A DNA stretch of 64,000 bases from an uncultured Roseobacter sp. (GTDB lineage: Bacteria > Pseudomonadota > Alphaproteobacteria > Rhodobacterales > Rhodobacteraceae): contig CANMWT010000002.1 of the NCBI GenBank assembly GCA_947501635.1, positions 62,001 through 126,000 of the forward strand. The letters are read 5' to 3'. The position numbers and the translations under genes are program-made. The notes under the pieces were generated by a model. It was not told the DNA's origin, did not search any database, and saw nothing but the letters and a program-made list of their open reading frames with translations. Positions 8,614 through 17,193 of this stretch are shown here, in pieces (within the stretch, counting starts at the first letter, position 1; every line of letters starts with the position of its first letter).

Positions 8614-9765
8614 ATGTCAGACACATATCAGGATATCCGAGACGCTGTTGCGCGGCTTTGTGCGGGCTTTCCGGGCGAGTACTGGCGCAAGCTGGACCGC
8701 GACATGGCTTACCCGACAGAGTTTGTCGACGCATTGACCCAAGCCGGGTGGCTCGCTGCACTGATCCCTGAAGAATACGGCGGTGCAGGGCTGCCACTCT
8801 CCGCGGGGGCTGCCATCCTCGAGGAAATCCACAGGTCAGGGGGCAATGCGGGAGCATGTCACGCGCAAATGTACACGATGGGCACGTTGCTAAGGCACGG
8901 ATCTGACGCGCAAAAATCGCAATATTTGCCGAGGATCGCCGACGGCTCCTTGCGGTTGCAGGCCTTCGGCGTGACGGAACCTACCTCGGGCACGGATACG
9001 GGCGCGCTGAAAACCACTGCGCGGCGGGACGGGGACAGCTATGTGGTGAATGGGCAGAAGATCTGGACCAGCCGTGCGGCCCATTCGGATCTGATGATCC
9101 TGCTTGCGCGCACAACGCCGCTTGCGGAGGGCATGAAGAAAACGCAAGGGCTGTCGGTTCTTTTGGTGGATATGCGCACGGCGCGGGACAGCGGGCTGAC
9201 CATACGTCCGATCCGAACCATGATGAACCACGCCACGACAGAAGTCTTTTTCGACAACCTGCGCGTGCCTGCCGAAAACCTGATCGGGGAAGAAGGCAAG
9301 GGATTTCGCTACATCCTGTCGGGCATGAATGCGGAACGTATCCTGATCGCCGCAGAGTGTATCGGAGATGCCAAGTGGCTGGTTGAAAAGGCTGTAGCCT
9401 ACGCCAGGGATCGTTCCGTGTTCGGGCGCGCCATCGGCCAGAACCAAGGCGTGCAATTCCCGCTGGCCAGAGCCTATGCAAACATGCGCGCGGCGGAACT
9501 GATGGTACAGGAAGCACTGCGCCTCTATGAAGCAGGCGCCAATCCCGGAGCGGAGGCCAACATGGCCAAGATGCTGGCTGCAGACGCATCAAACGAGGCG
9601 GCCAACGCGGCAGTACAGACCCACGGCGGCTTTGGGTTTGCAGAAGAATACGATGTTGAACGGAAATTTCGCGAAACACGGCTGTATCAGGTGGCGCCGA
9701 TTTCTACCAACCTGATCTTAAGCTATCTGGCAGAACATGTGCTGGGACTGCCACGGTCCTACTAG
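8614..9765 (+). CDS. Acyl-CoA dehydrogenase family protein
   Basis: The 383-residue length and domain order match the acyl-CoA dehydrogenase family: an N-terminal helical domain, a beta domain with the FAD-binding signature FGVTEPTSGTDTGALKT, and a C-terminal helical domain ending QTHGGFGFAEEYDVERKFRE. These FAD enzymes oxidise acyl-CoA thioesters to 2-enoyl-CoA and pass electrons to ETF. The substrate cannot be told from sequence; the neighbours (a winged-helix protein, a small hypothetical and an alpha/beta hydrolase) do not define a pathway. The start ATG is preceded by an AAGGCA-like ribosome site. Confidence 0.92.
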   Translation: MSDTYQDIRDAVARLCAGFPGEYWRKLDRDMAYPTEFVDALTQAGWLAALIPEEYGGAGLPLSAGAAILEEIHRSGGNAGACHAQMYTMGTLLRHGSDAQKSQYLPRIADGSLRLQAFGVTEPTSGTDTGALKTTARRDGDSYVVNGQKIWTSRAAHSDLMILLARTTPLAEGMKKTQGLSVLLVDMRTARDSGLTIRPIRTMMNHATTEVFFDNLRVPAENLIGEEGKGFRYILSGMNAERILIAAECIGDAKWLVEKAVAYARDRSVFGRAIGQNQGVQFPLARAYANMRAAELMVQEALRLYEAGANPGAEANMAKMLAADASNEAANAAVQTHGGFGFAEEYDVERKFRETRLYQVAPISTNLILSYLAEHVLGLPRSY

Positions 9766-9911
9766 GGTTACACACACCGGCACGGCAGGGCGAAGATGAT
9801 GACAATTGGATGTGCGAGCGCTGGTTCTGGAAACAGTCTGTTTCTCGGATTCCGGGCAAAAAAAGCTCAAATGTGATATGATCTGCGCGTTTCATAGTGG
9901 AGTGTTTTTCC

Positions 9912-10172
9912 GTGGTACGTGTGTGTTTACTGGTGTTGACGGGTCTGATCGGGCTTTGGTTTTTCGAAAAGTACAGCGGGCGCGAGCTTGGCGTGAATGC
10001 CACCCTCAGAGGAATAAGTGATACCGTGTCCGGGATTGCCGGGCTGTCTGTTTCAGGCGCATCGGCCACCGGGTATGGTATGGCCACCAGCGTTGGGCAG
10101 TCGGCCAGTCACAGCGCTGGCAGCCTTGCCAGTGGGGTATCAAGCAACATGAAAGCCTTTTTCGACAACTGA
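9912..10172 (+). CDS. Small membrane-anchored hypothetical protein
   Basis: This short frame encodes about 86 residues starting with a hydrophobic helix (VVRVCLLVLTGLIGLWFFEKY), then a Ser/Gly/Ala-rich tail (SGIAGLSVSGASATGYGMAT). It looks like a single-pass membrane or exported protein. An ATG at 9897 and GTGs at 9912 and nearby are possible starts; the region before has weak ribosome sites. It ends 14 bases before a convergent hydrolase gene. I recognise no family, and the low-complexity tail lowers confidence that it is conserved. Confidence 0.5.
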   Translation: MVRVCLLVLTGLIGLWFFEKYSGRELGVNATLRGISDTVSGIAGLSVSGASATGYGMATSVGQSASHSAGSLASGVSSNMKAFFDN

Positions 10173-10186
10173 TCGCATGCTGCCTG

Positions 10187-10921
10187 TTAGGCCTGCGCGG
10201 CCCAATGCTGTTGAAGATGCGCGGCAAAGGCGTCAGGTCGCTCACAGTTGCCCCAATGCCCCACTCCCGCTTCCTGAACGAGCGGTATCGACCATCTGTC
10301 GCAAAAGCGCTTCCCGAATTTTATCGGGACAAAGGGATCATCCTCTCCCCAAAGCACGAGACCGCGCCCTGCAACTTCGGAAAAATCGGATTGCCACTCG
10401 GCCGGGTTTTTAGCGGACCTGTACAGCTTGAGGATCGCGCGTTTCATATGGCTGTCGATCCGCGGTGCTTCATGGGCTGCGATATCCGGTGGCATGCCGG
10501 CAGCCGTCAACTGTTTGCGAAACTTTTCGGTGCTGCCCAAGGCCATGAATAGTTCACCCAAAACCGGAGTTTGCCATGTACGCGCCAGCGAATGCCATTC
10601 ATAGGTCGGCTCCGGCACCGCATTCACCACCGTCCACGTTCGGATCGCGTCGGGGCGCATCTGGGCCGCCATGGCGCATAAAGGAGCCCCCCAGTCGTGA
10701 CCGACCAGATCGACAGGGCCATGAGCGCGCGCGGTTTCATCCAGCGTGCCGACAAGCCATTGCAGGTAGGCCTCTTTTGTCGCAGCGAAACCGGGAGGGG
10801 TCGCACCGTCAAACCCCGGCATCGTGGGCGCGGAGTAGGCGTCTTTCTCAAGCCCGAGGGCCTGTATCAGTGGTTGCCACATGTAGCCTGTGTCGGGCAC
10901 GCCATGGATAAAAAGTTTCAT
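10187..10921 (-). CDS. Alpha/beta hydrolase, haloalkane dehalogenase / epoxide hydrolase-like
   Basis: The 244-residue protein has the alpha/beta hydrolase pattern: oxyanion motif HGVPDTGYMW near residue 6, nucleophile elbow GHDWG with Asp76, a later acid in LWGEDDPFVP and catalytic histidine in GVGHWGNCERPD. An aspartate nucleophile rather than serine points to the haloalkane dehalogenase, epoxide hydrolase and fluoroacetate dehalogenase branch. It is shorter than typical members (about 290 residues) and has a small cap region. Substrate is unknown. It is transcribed alone, convergent with the preceding small gene. Confidence 0.85.
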   Translation of the reverse strand: MKLFIHGVPDTGYMWQPLIQALGLEKDAYSAPTMPGFDGATPPGFAATKEAYLQWLVGTLDETARAHGPVDLVGHDWGAPLCAMAAQMRPDAIRTWTVVNAVPEPTYEWHSLARTWQTPVLGELFMALGSTEKFRKQLTAAGMPPDIAAHEAPRIDSHMKRAILKLYRSAKNPAEWQSDFSEVAGRGLVLWGEDDPFVPIKFGKRFCDRWSIPLVQEAGVGHWGNCERPDAFAAHLQQHWAAQA

Positions 10922-11003
10922 TCAACCACCTTTCGCGATGTTCCCGGTATTAGAACATCACAGCAGCGCGGGGCACAATAGTTCGTGTTGGCTGGCCCAA
11001 GGG

Positions 11004-11783
11004 TTAAATCCCGCGTCGGTACCGCTTTATGACGGCTTCGGTTGCGTCGTGACCCGCGGCGAATGACAGGCAGTCGGCACCGGCAAGGCAGACGCCGCTC
11101 AACTCCCCTGCACAGGCATTCACGTCCGCTCCTGCCAGTATCAACGCTTCAGCAGCAACAGGATTCCACTCGGACACGGCGGTTATCAATGGCGTCCACC
11201 GAAGTTTGTTGGACCGTTGTTCGATATCCGCGCCCAAGGCCACGCAACGTTTGATAACGCGGGCGAGGGCGGTGGGCGAGATCCCCTGTTGATTACCAAA
11301 GCCAAGGCCGTGCAACACATTGGTATCGACCAGCCCCAGGTTGGGATCAGCTCCTGCATCCAGCAGTATCTCGACGATTTCAAGGGACATGCCGCATGTA
11401 TTCGACATCGCATGGTAGAGCGCGGTGCTTTCATATGCACCGACGGCGCGGTTCACGTCCCAAGACACAAGTTCTTTGCGGACCGCGGTTGCATCAGCAT
11501 CGTCGATCGCATCAAAGATTGCCGGGCTTGGCAGATGTGAAGCCCGCACCGCTTCGCTCATGCTGCGTCGCACGTCGGGGTCTGACAGGGACTGCTGCAT
11601 CATCTCCAGCGTGCTGGCCAGTTCCTGCAGTACGCTCGAAGCGCTGCCCTGTGCGATTGTGGCCGCTATCTCTTTTTGCAGCGGTTCCAGATCGGGTGAA
11701 CGCGACAGGTTTCCGTCTGCGTCGATGGTGGTCATGCTGGACAACATTGCCATTGCGCGCATTTCCAAGTCAGATGTGCCCAT
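11004..11783 (-). CDS. Ankyrin repeat protein
   Basis: The 259-residue protein contains ankyrin-type repeats in its second half, for example ALYHAMSNTCGMSLEIVEIL followed by LDAGADPN, and TPLITAVSEWNPVAAEALIL followed by AGADVNA. The N-terminal half is helical and polar. Ankyrin repeats mediate protein-protein contacts; no enzymatic domain is visible. The open frame extends to 11903, but I prefer ATG 11783 because the extra 40 residues look like untranslated sequence and AGAGG-like bases precede the ATG. It is divergent from the GNAT gene at 11949. Function unknown. Confidence 0.72.
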   Translation of the reverse strand: MGTSDLEMRAMAMLSSMTTIDADGNLSRSPDLEPLQKEIAATIAQGSASSVLQELASTLEMMQQSLSDPDVRRSMSEAVRASHLPSPAIFDAIDDADATAVRKELVSWDVNRAVGAYESTALYHAMSNTCGMSLEIVEILLDAGADPNLGLVDTNVLHGLGFGNQQGISPTALARVIKRCVALGADIEQRSNKLRWTPLITAVSEWNPVAAEALILAGADVNACAGELSGVCLAGADCLSFAAGHDATEAVIKRYRRGI

Positions 11784-11948
11784 ATCCTGCGACCTCTCGT
11801 TTTCGGCAGGCGAGTGTACCGTCCCATTTTGGCCAAAACATGTCGTGCGGGCACTTGCTGTCGTGCAGAAAACCAGCGCGCAAATGTGGCTTGTCAAACA
11901 CAAGGCATGCTGAAACCATGTCCGCGCCCAGTGACCGCGAGTAGTATC

Positions 11949-12458
11949 ATGACCGTAAACCTGTCCTTCGTCTCCGATGTGCCGGACCTCGACGCCTTCA
12001 AAGAACTACTGTTCGATTATTATACCGATGTTGGCAAAATAGCGCGGAAAGCTGGCGTGCCGGCGTTTCTGGCAGAGGATATGGTCAGCTCTTCCATAGA
12101 CCACCTGCACGAGATGCTGCCGCCTGAAGGGCGGCTCCTGCTGGCGCAGAATGCGGAAGGCCGGCTGGTCGGTTGTGGCACATTGCGCAGGGTGCGTCCG
12201 GATGCGGTGGAAATGAAACGCATGTTCGTACGGCCCGAGGCGCGCGGGTCAGGGCTGGGGCGACGGTTGTTCGAAATGCGTATCGAAGAGGCCCGTAAAA
12301 TGGGCTGCAAGGTGATCTATGCCGATACCGCGCGCGGCAACCGTCCGATGCTGGCGATGTACGAAGCTTTCGGGTTCGAGTACATTCCGCGTTATCCCGA
12401 AAACGCCAACCCGCTCGAATTTGAACCATACCTGGTTTTCCTTCAGTACAAGCTCTGA
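11949..12458 (+). CDS. GNAT family N-acetyltransferase
   Basis: The 169-residue protein shows the GNAT fold core: beta strands GRLVGCGTLRRVRPDAVEMK, then the acetyl-CoA pyrophosphate loop RPEARGSGLGRRLFE (R99-G104 contain the RxxGxG-type motif), then GCKVIYADTARGNRPMLAMY and EAFGFEYIPRYPEN. Such enzymes transfer an acetyl group from acetyl-CoA to an amine; the acceptor is unknown. The frame is open from 11814, but the ATG at 11949 starts a protein of normal family length. It is convergent with the GlxA-family regulator at 12480. Confidence 0.85.
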   Translation: MTVNLSFVSDVPDLDAFKELLFDYYTDVGKIARKAGVPAFLAEDMVSSSIDHLHEMLPPEGRLLLAQNAEGRLVGCGTLRRVRPDAVEMKRMFVRPEARGSGLGRRLFEMRIEEARKMGCKVIYADTARGNRPMLAMYEAFGFEYIPRYPENANPLEFEPYLVFLQYKL

Positions 12459-12479
12459 GCGGTCGACAGCCAAAGTGAC

Positions 12480-13505
12480 CTAGCGGCGCCGTCCGCGCGC
12501 GCCATAGGGTGTTTCGCCATAACGGGTCTTGAAGTGGCGTGTGAAAACATTGGCCGATGAAAACCCTGACGCGATCGCAACTTCCATTACGCTCATGTCC
12601 GTTTCCATCAGCAGCGAACGGCCCTTCTCCAAGCGGATATTACGGTAGACCGACGCCGGCGGCTCGCCCATCATTTGCCGAAACAGCCGTTCCATCTGGC
12701 GTCGCGATACATTTGCGCCCTGTGCAAGCTCCTCCAGCGGGAGCGGGTCTTCGATATGAGCGTACATATCCCGAACCACTTGCAAAAGCTTGGGGTTGCG
12801 AGAATCCACCGCGGTGGCAATGGAGGAACGCTGGTCGCGCCTGCCGTTGAGGTCGGGATCGTTCAGGCACATATCTGCCACGAGGATCGCAAATTCTGTC
12901 CCATAGTCCTGTGCGATCAGGCTGAGCATCATCTCGGTTGCGGCAGAGCCACCACCGCAGGTCAACAGCCCGGCGTCCCGCTCAAAACGATTGCGCGTGG
13001 GCGTCAGGCTCGGGAATGCCTCGACAAAGCCGGGCTGGTTTTCCCAATGCAACGTAAAGCGCTTGCCTTGCAGCAGCCCCGCTCGAGCCAGCGTCGTGGC
13101 ACCGGTGCATATCCCGCCATGCTGCCCGCCAAACCGCGCGCGTCGGCGCAATTCTGCGATGGTGTTTTCCGAAGCCACGTGCAGCCCCTGATTGCCGGAA
13201 CAGACGAAAAGAAGTGCGCTGTCGTCCACTTCGGTCAACGGGCCATGCACTTCGAGCGACAGGCCCGAGGAAGACGGAACAGATGCGCCGTCTTGGGAGA
13301 CAACCTGCCAGCCATACAGCGGTTCACGTGCCAGCTGGTTGGCGATGCGCAGCGGATCCAGTGCAGAACTGAATGCAAGCAGCGTAAAACCCTCGAGCAG
13401 CAGAAAGCTGAACCATCTTGTCTCGTCCGTCCGGCGCACCGGGTAGCTGAACGCGCCGTCGGGTATCACAGCTTGGTGCAGGGGCGAAGGAGTAGGTTTT
13501 GTCAT
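12480..13505 (-). CDS. GlxA family transcriptional regulator (DJ-1/PfpI plus AraC HTH)
   Basis: The 341-residue protein has an N-terminal DJ-1/PfpI-like domain (about 30-210, with GGICTGATTLARAGLLQGKR and HWENQPGF) and a C-terminal AraC/XylS DNA-binding domain (about 240-335, with LEELAQGANVSRRQMERLFR and VAIASGFSSANVFTRHFK). This is the layout of GlxA-type regulators, several of which control choline, carnitine or glycine betaine catabolism in proteobacteria. It lies eleven bases downstream of a PhyH-family dioxygenase gene on the same strand, so it may regulate that gene's operon. The inducer is not evident. Confidence 0.88.
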   Translation of the reverse strand: MTKPTPSPLHQAVIPDGAFSYPVRRTDETRWFSFLLLEGFTLLAFSSALDPLRIANQLAREPLYGWQVVSQDGASVPSSSGLSLEVHGPLTEVDDSALLFVCSGNQGLHVASENTIAELRRRARFGGQHGGICTGATTLARAGLLQGKRFTLHWENQPGFVEAFPSLTPTRNRFERDAGLLTCGGGSAATEMMLSLIAQDYGTEFAILVADMCLNDPDLNGRRDQRSSIATAVDSRNPKLLQVVRDMYAHIEDPLPLEELAQGANVSRRQMERLFRQMMGEPPASVYRNIRLEKGRSLLMETDMSVMEVAIASGFSSANVFTRHFKTRYGETPYGARGRRR

Positions 13506-13516
13506 GCGATGTATCT

Positions 13517-14317
13517 TTACGCGCGCAACACCGGGAACCAGTCCTCGCGCAGGCGCTGACCGGTTTTCATGCCGTGCCCGGGGAATGGGGGGGAGGTGGG
13601 ACCAGGCCGCTCAACGAAGCGGGCGTCCTCGCCGACCAGACGCAGCGAGAAAGCGCGCCGCCGCTGGGTGGTTTCGTTTCCGCGTGCGCCATGCAGCGTC
13701 ATGAAGTTGAAAGCCACAGCATCACCGGGGGCCATGGCCCACTCGCGGACTTCCATACCTTCGGCATCCGGATCCGGCACGGGTTGATAGGCGCTTTCGT
13801 CGGGGTAAAAGCTGGTTTCGGCCAGCCAGCGGGTCGGCAGCACGGGTTTTTCCCAAAGGTGGGAGCCTGCTACGCAGCGCAGCGACGCGGTATCCACCGG
13901 GTCCAACGGACACCAGAAGCTGACCGTTTGCTGGCCCTGCACAAAATAGTAGGGCCCGTCCTGATGCCATGGGGTGGGCTTTGCGGTGCCGGGCTCCTTC
14001 ACCAGGACATGGTCATGAAACAGCTGCACACGGTCGCAGCCCATCAGTGCGGCTGCCACATCGGCGACAGGCGCGTTTTCGATCACGGTGCGAAACTCGG
14101 GTATACGCTGCCAGTTGCAGTAGTCATCAAAAAAGCGCCCACGTTCACCGTCGTGGAGGTTTTCAGCGGCGTAAGGACCGGGCTCTGCCATGTTGCGCGC
14201 AACGCCTGCACGCAGTGTCTCTACATGGTCGGCAAAAAGGTTACGGATCACCACAGCACCGTCCAATTGGTAGGTGGCAATGTCTTGGGCTGTCACGCAC
14301 ACTTGGGTCTGGGGCAT
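13517..14317 (-). CDS. Phytanoyl-CoA dioxygenase (PhyH) family protein
   Basis: The 266-residue protein has the Fe(II)/2-oxoglutarate facial triad of the PhyH family: H118 and D120 in TPWHQDGPYYF, and H209 in FNFMTLHGARGNET, followed by an arginine for 2-oxoglutarate (RRAFSLRLVGED). Members hydroxylate lipids, amino acids or quaternary amines such as ectoine and related compounds. It is the first gene of a two-gene unit with a GlxA-type regulator. Given the regulator family, a quaternary amine or amino-acid-derived substrate is a reasonable guess, not a demonstrated one. Confidence 0.86.
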   Translation of the reverse strand: MPQTQVCVTAQDIATYQLDGAVVIRNLFADHVETLRAGVARNMAEPGPYAAENLHDGERGRFFDDYCNWQRIPEFRTVIENAPVADVAAALMGCDRVQLFHDHVLVKEPGTAKPTPWHQDGPYYFVQGQQTVSFWCPLDPVDTASLRCVAGSHLWEKPVLPTRWLAETSFYPDESAYQPVPDPDAEGMEVREWAMAPGDAVAFNFMTLHGARGNETTQRRRAFSLRLVGEDARFVERPGPTSPPFPGHGMKTGQRLREDWFPVLRA

Positions 14318-14434
14318 TTTTTAACTCCCTCTCTGCGGGGCGGTGCTGCTTTGTGCCCGTGCATCTGCACGTGCTGGCTCTGACGGGCGAAATACCTTGC
14401 CGATTGCAGGAACACCAGCCATCCCGCGACTGGT

Positions 14435-15667
14435 CTAATTCGCGCGCACCTCTTGTACCCACGCCACAATAGCCTGTCGCGCTTGTGCATCCATTTGGAC
14501 GGCATTGGGCGGGGGCATGGCGTGGCTGACCCCGGCCTGCAGGTAGATGGCACTTGCATGGCGCGCCACGTCCCCCGGGGTTTCAAGGTGAACACCCTTG
14601 GGTGCCCATTGCATATTGCCCCAGGCAGGCTCGCGCGCGTGGCACATTGAACAGTTCCCGATGACGGCATCAAAAGCCTCCTCGAACCCCGCTGCAGAAG
14701 CATATTTCTGTTCGTAAGGCGTCAGGTCCCGCGCCTCGGCATCCTCCCATGTCTCTGTCGGTCGGACAGAGGACAGCCATGCGATGGCAACCATAAGCAA
14801 GACCGTAACGCCCCATGTCCAATGCGGGCCCGAGCCGGTTTTGTGCATCGTGTTGAAGTAATGCCGGATCGTCACACCAGTCAGAAAGATAAGGCTGGCG
14901 ATAATCCAAGCGTATTCCGTTCCAAATGACAGCGGGTAGTGGTTCGACAGCATCAAAAAGACGACGGGCAGCGTCAGGTAGTTGTTATGCGTCGAGCGGA
15001 CCTTGGCTATTTTGCCGTATTTGGCATCCGGTGTGCGCCCCGCCTTGAGATCGGCGACGACGATGCGCTGGTTCGGCATGATCTGGAAAAAGACATTCGC
15101 TGTCATGATGGTGGCTGTAAAGGCCCCCAGATGCAAAAGTGCCGCGCGGCCGGTGAAGATCTGGTTGTAACCCCAGGACATGACCACAAGGATCGCAAAA
15201 AGCAGCAGCATCAGGGCCGTGGGGTAATCGCTCAGTCTGGATTTGCACATAGCATCATAAAGCAGCCAGCCGATGGTCAATGACCCGGCCGAGATCACGA
15301 TCCCCTGCCACAGCGCCAGATCAAGCTTTGTCGGATCAAGCAGGTAAAGCTCTCCGCCAACCCAGTAAACGATCATCAAGAGTGCCGCTCCTGACAGCCA
15401 AGTGGCGTAGCTTTGCCATTTGTGCCAGGTCAGGTGCTCGGGCATGCGCGCGGGTGCCACGAGGTATTTGACTGTGTGGTAGAACCCACCGCCATGCACC
15501 TCCCATTCTTCACCATATGCGCCGTCCGGCAGGGCGTCATTTGGTTTCAGCATCAGGTCAAGTGCGATAAAATAGAAAGAGGCTCCGATCCATGCCATTG
15601 CCGTGACAACGTGCAGCCACCGCACCGAGAAAGCGATCCAATCCCAAAGGATGGCAAAATCGTACAT
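14435..15667 (-). CDS. puuD: Urate hydroxylase PuuD (membrane protein with cytochrome c domain)
   Basis: The 410-residue protein has about eight membrane helices in residues 10-300 (VRWLHVVTAMAWIGASFYFI at the start) and a C-terminal cytochrome c domain with a single haem motif CSMCH at 339-343 and a probable axial methionine in VSHAMPPPNA. This matches PuuD, the membrane urate hydroxylase that converts urate to 5-hydroxyisourate and feeds electrons to the respiratory chain instead of producing peroxide. It is divergent from a LysR regulator and lies in a cluster with UraH, PuuE-UraD, AllA and ureidoglycine aminohydrolase, which supports the assignment strongly. Confidence 0.94.
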   Translation of the reverse strand: MYDFAILWDWIAFSVRWLHVVTAMAWIGASFYFIALDLMLKPNDALPDGAYGEEWEVHGGGFYHTVKYLVAPARMPEHLTWHKWQSYATWLSGAALLMIVYWVGGELYLLDPTKLDLALWQGIVISAGSLTIGWLLYDAMCKSRLSDYPTALMLLLFAILVVMSWGYNQIFTGRAALLHLGAFTATIMTANVFFQIMPNQRIVVADLKAGRTPDAKYGKIAKVRSTHNNYLTLPVVFLMLSNHYPLSFGTEYAWIIASLIFLTGVTIRHYFNTMHKTGSGPHWTWGVTVLLMVAIAWLSSVRPTETWEDAEARDLTPYEQKYASAAGFEEAFDAVIGNCSMCHAREPAWGNMQWAPKGVHLETPGDVARHASAIYLQAGVSHAMPPPNAVQMDAQARQAIVAWVQEVRAN

Positions 15668-15725
15668 GAATGGGTCCTCCGAGGAATCGGGTTGTAAGGC
15701 ACACTAGGCGACATTTCTATCTTCT

Positions 15726-15746
15726 GGTATTGTAGCAAAATACCAA
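15726..15746. promoter_or_regulatory. Probable LysR operator between puuD and the LysR gene
   Basis: TGGTAT (15726-15731) and ATACCA (15741-15746) form a perfect inverted repeat with nine bases between, in the 102-base divergent gap between puuD and the LysR gene. It has the T-N11-A layout expected of a LysR-type site and lies 24 bases before the LysR start. Confidence 0.6.
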
Positions 15747-15769
15747 GCAGCATCAAAAAAATCAGAATA

Positions 15770-16702
15770 ATGTCCTACCTAGATAATATCCGCACCTTTG
15801 TCCGCGTCTATGAATTGGGCAGCATGTCTGCTGCCGGCCGCGATTTGCGTATATCTCCCGCGGTTACCTCATCGCGCATCTCGCAATTGGAAGAACATCT
15901 GAGTGTGCGGTTGTTCCAGCGCACAACCCGCAGTCTGGCCCCGACAGAGCAGGGCAAGGCCTTTTACGGCGGTGCGTGCGAAATTCTGGAATCTGTCGAA
16001 AGTGCAGAGGCACAGGTGGTGAACATCACCGAAAATCCGAAAGGGGCGCTCTATGTGGCGGCCCCTTTCGGGGTCGGTCGCCGTTTGATCGCACCGCAAG
16101 TGCCGGCTTTCCTCAAAGAGTACCCCGAGGTGAAAATCCGCCTGCGTCTGACTGACCGCAAAGTAGATTTGACCACCGAAGGGCTGGATCTGGCGTTTTT
16201 TCTGGGCCAACCCGAAGACAGCAACCTGCGCATTCGCAAGATTGCGGATGTGGTGCGCGTGCTCTGTGCATCGCCGGACTATGTTGCGGCGCGCGGAGCG
16301 CCAATGTCGGGCGACGATCTGATCAGCGACGGTCATGAATGCCTGAACCTACGATTTCCCGGAGCGACCGAGTTTCAATGGCGGCTTGTGACCCACGAGG
16401 GCCCCAAGAAGTTTCGCGTGACCGGACGCTACGAATCCGACGATGGGGATGTCCTCACGGATTGGGCGCTGGGCGGACAAGGTATCGCCATGAAGCCCCT
16501 GTTTGAAGTGGCCGAACATATCAAGGCAGGGCGTCTGGTGCCCGTGGCGCAGCAAACACCCCCCGAACCCATCCAGATGGCTTGCCTGTTCACGCACCGC
16601 AAGCGGCAGGATCCGAAAACGCGGTTGTTCATGGAATTCATGATCGAACGGATTGGTCAGGTCGTGCGCGACAGCGCCGCGCAGGGTCAACTGCCGCGAT
16701 AG
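15770..16702 (+). CDS. LysR-type regulator, probably of urate catabolism
   Basis: The 310-residue protein has the LysR layout: N-terminal winged helix (residues 1-60, with GSMSAAGRDLRISPAVTSSR and ISQLEEHLSVRLFQRTTR) and a periplasmic-binding-like effector domain. The gene is divergent from puuD, with an inverted repeat operator candidate between them, and its 3' end overlaps the convergent uraH by 16 bases. It is therefore the likely local regulator of the urate genes, with urate or a breakdown product as the probable ligand; this is inferred from position. Confidence 0.9.
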   Translation: MSYLDNIRTFVRVYELGSMSAAGRDLRISPAVTSSRISQLEEHLSVRLFQRTTRSLAPTEQGKAFYGGACEILESVESAEAQVVNITENPKGALYVAAPFGVGRRLIAPQVPAFLKEYPEVKIRLRLTDRKVDLTTEGLDLAFFLGQPEDSNLRIRKIADVVRVLCASPDYVAARGAPMSGDDLISDGHECLNLRFPGATEFQWRLVTHEGPKKFRVTGRYESDDGDVLTDWALGGQGIAMKPLFEVAEHIKAGRLVPVAQQTPPEPIQMACLFTHRKRQDPKTRLFMEFMIERIGQVVRDSAAQGQLPR

Positions 16703-17040
16703 GTGGAATAGCCGAATGGCGATAGTAAAAGCGGTACGTGATAGTGCGAAGGTTCTGACATGCCAAATCGCAGCGGGATCACATCCAGAAAGCGGGGTGT
16801 CTCGGGCGCGGTACCGGTGGTGTCCAGATAGTCGCCTGCGTGGAACACCAGCTCGTAGACGCCGGTTTCAAAAGCTTCCGCCGGCAATATCTGCTCGTCC
16901 GTGCGGCCATCATCATTTGTCACCAGTGTCTTCAGATGCCGGCGCGTTGTGTTCTCGATCTTGAAAAGCTCAATTTTTAGACCTTCCGCCGGGCAGCCGC
17001 GCGCTGTGTCGAGAACATGAGTTGTCAGATAGCCAGTCAT
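16687..17040 (-). CDS. uraH: 5-Hydroxyisourate hydrolase
   Basis: The 117-residue protein matches transthyretin-related hydroxyisourate hydrolase: N-terminal GYLTTHVLDTARGCPAEG with the conserved histidine at residue 8, RTDEQIL in the middle, HYHVPLLLSPFGYSTY and the diagnostic C-terminal tetrapeptide YRGS (114-117). It converts 5-hydroxyisourate from PuuD to 2-oxo-4-hydroxy-4-carboxy-5-ureidoimidazoline. It is convergent with the LysR gene, overlapping by 16 bases, and divergent from the puuE fusion gene, with 153 bases of shared promoter region. Confidence 0.95.
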   Translation of the reverse strand: MTGYLTTHVLDTARGCPAEGLKIELFKIENTTRRHLKTLVTNDDGRTDEQILPAEAFETGVYELVFHAGDYLDTTGTAPETPRFLDVIPLRFGMSEPSHYHVPLLLSPFGYSTYRGS

Positions 17041-17142
17041 GGAAAATCCCTTGTTTGCATTCAGCGTTGCTTATAGCCCGGTGATTGCCAGTCAGGCAAA
17101 GCGTCACCAGCGAAATGCTGCTTCGCATTTAATTTGAAAATA

Positions 17143-17163
17143 GTTCAGATTGTTTTGAATTAT
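17143..17163 (+). repeat. 21-base near-copy of a segment inside puuE
   Basis: The 21 bases at 17143-17163 match 17275-17295, inside the puuE coding region, at 19 of 21 positions. The two lie 132 bases apart, an exact multiple of three. The upstream copy sits in the leader before the likely GTG start, and in frame it encodes the same VQIVLNY peptide as the gene. It looks like a small duplication of the 5' coding region. Confidence 0.6.
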
Positions 17164-17193
17164 AGAGGGCCAACCGCCGAAGAGGACAATCTT

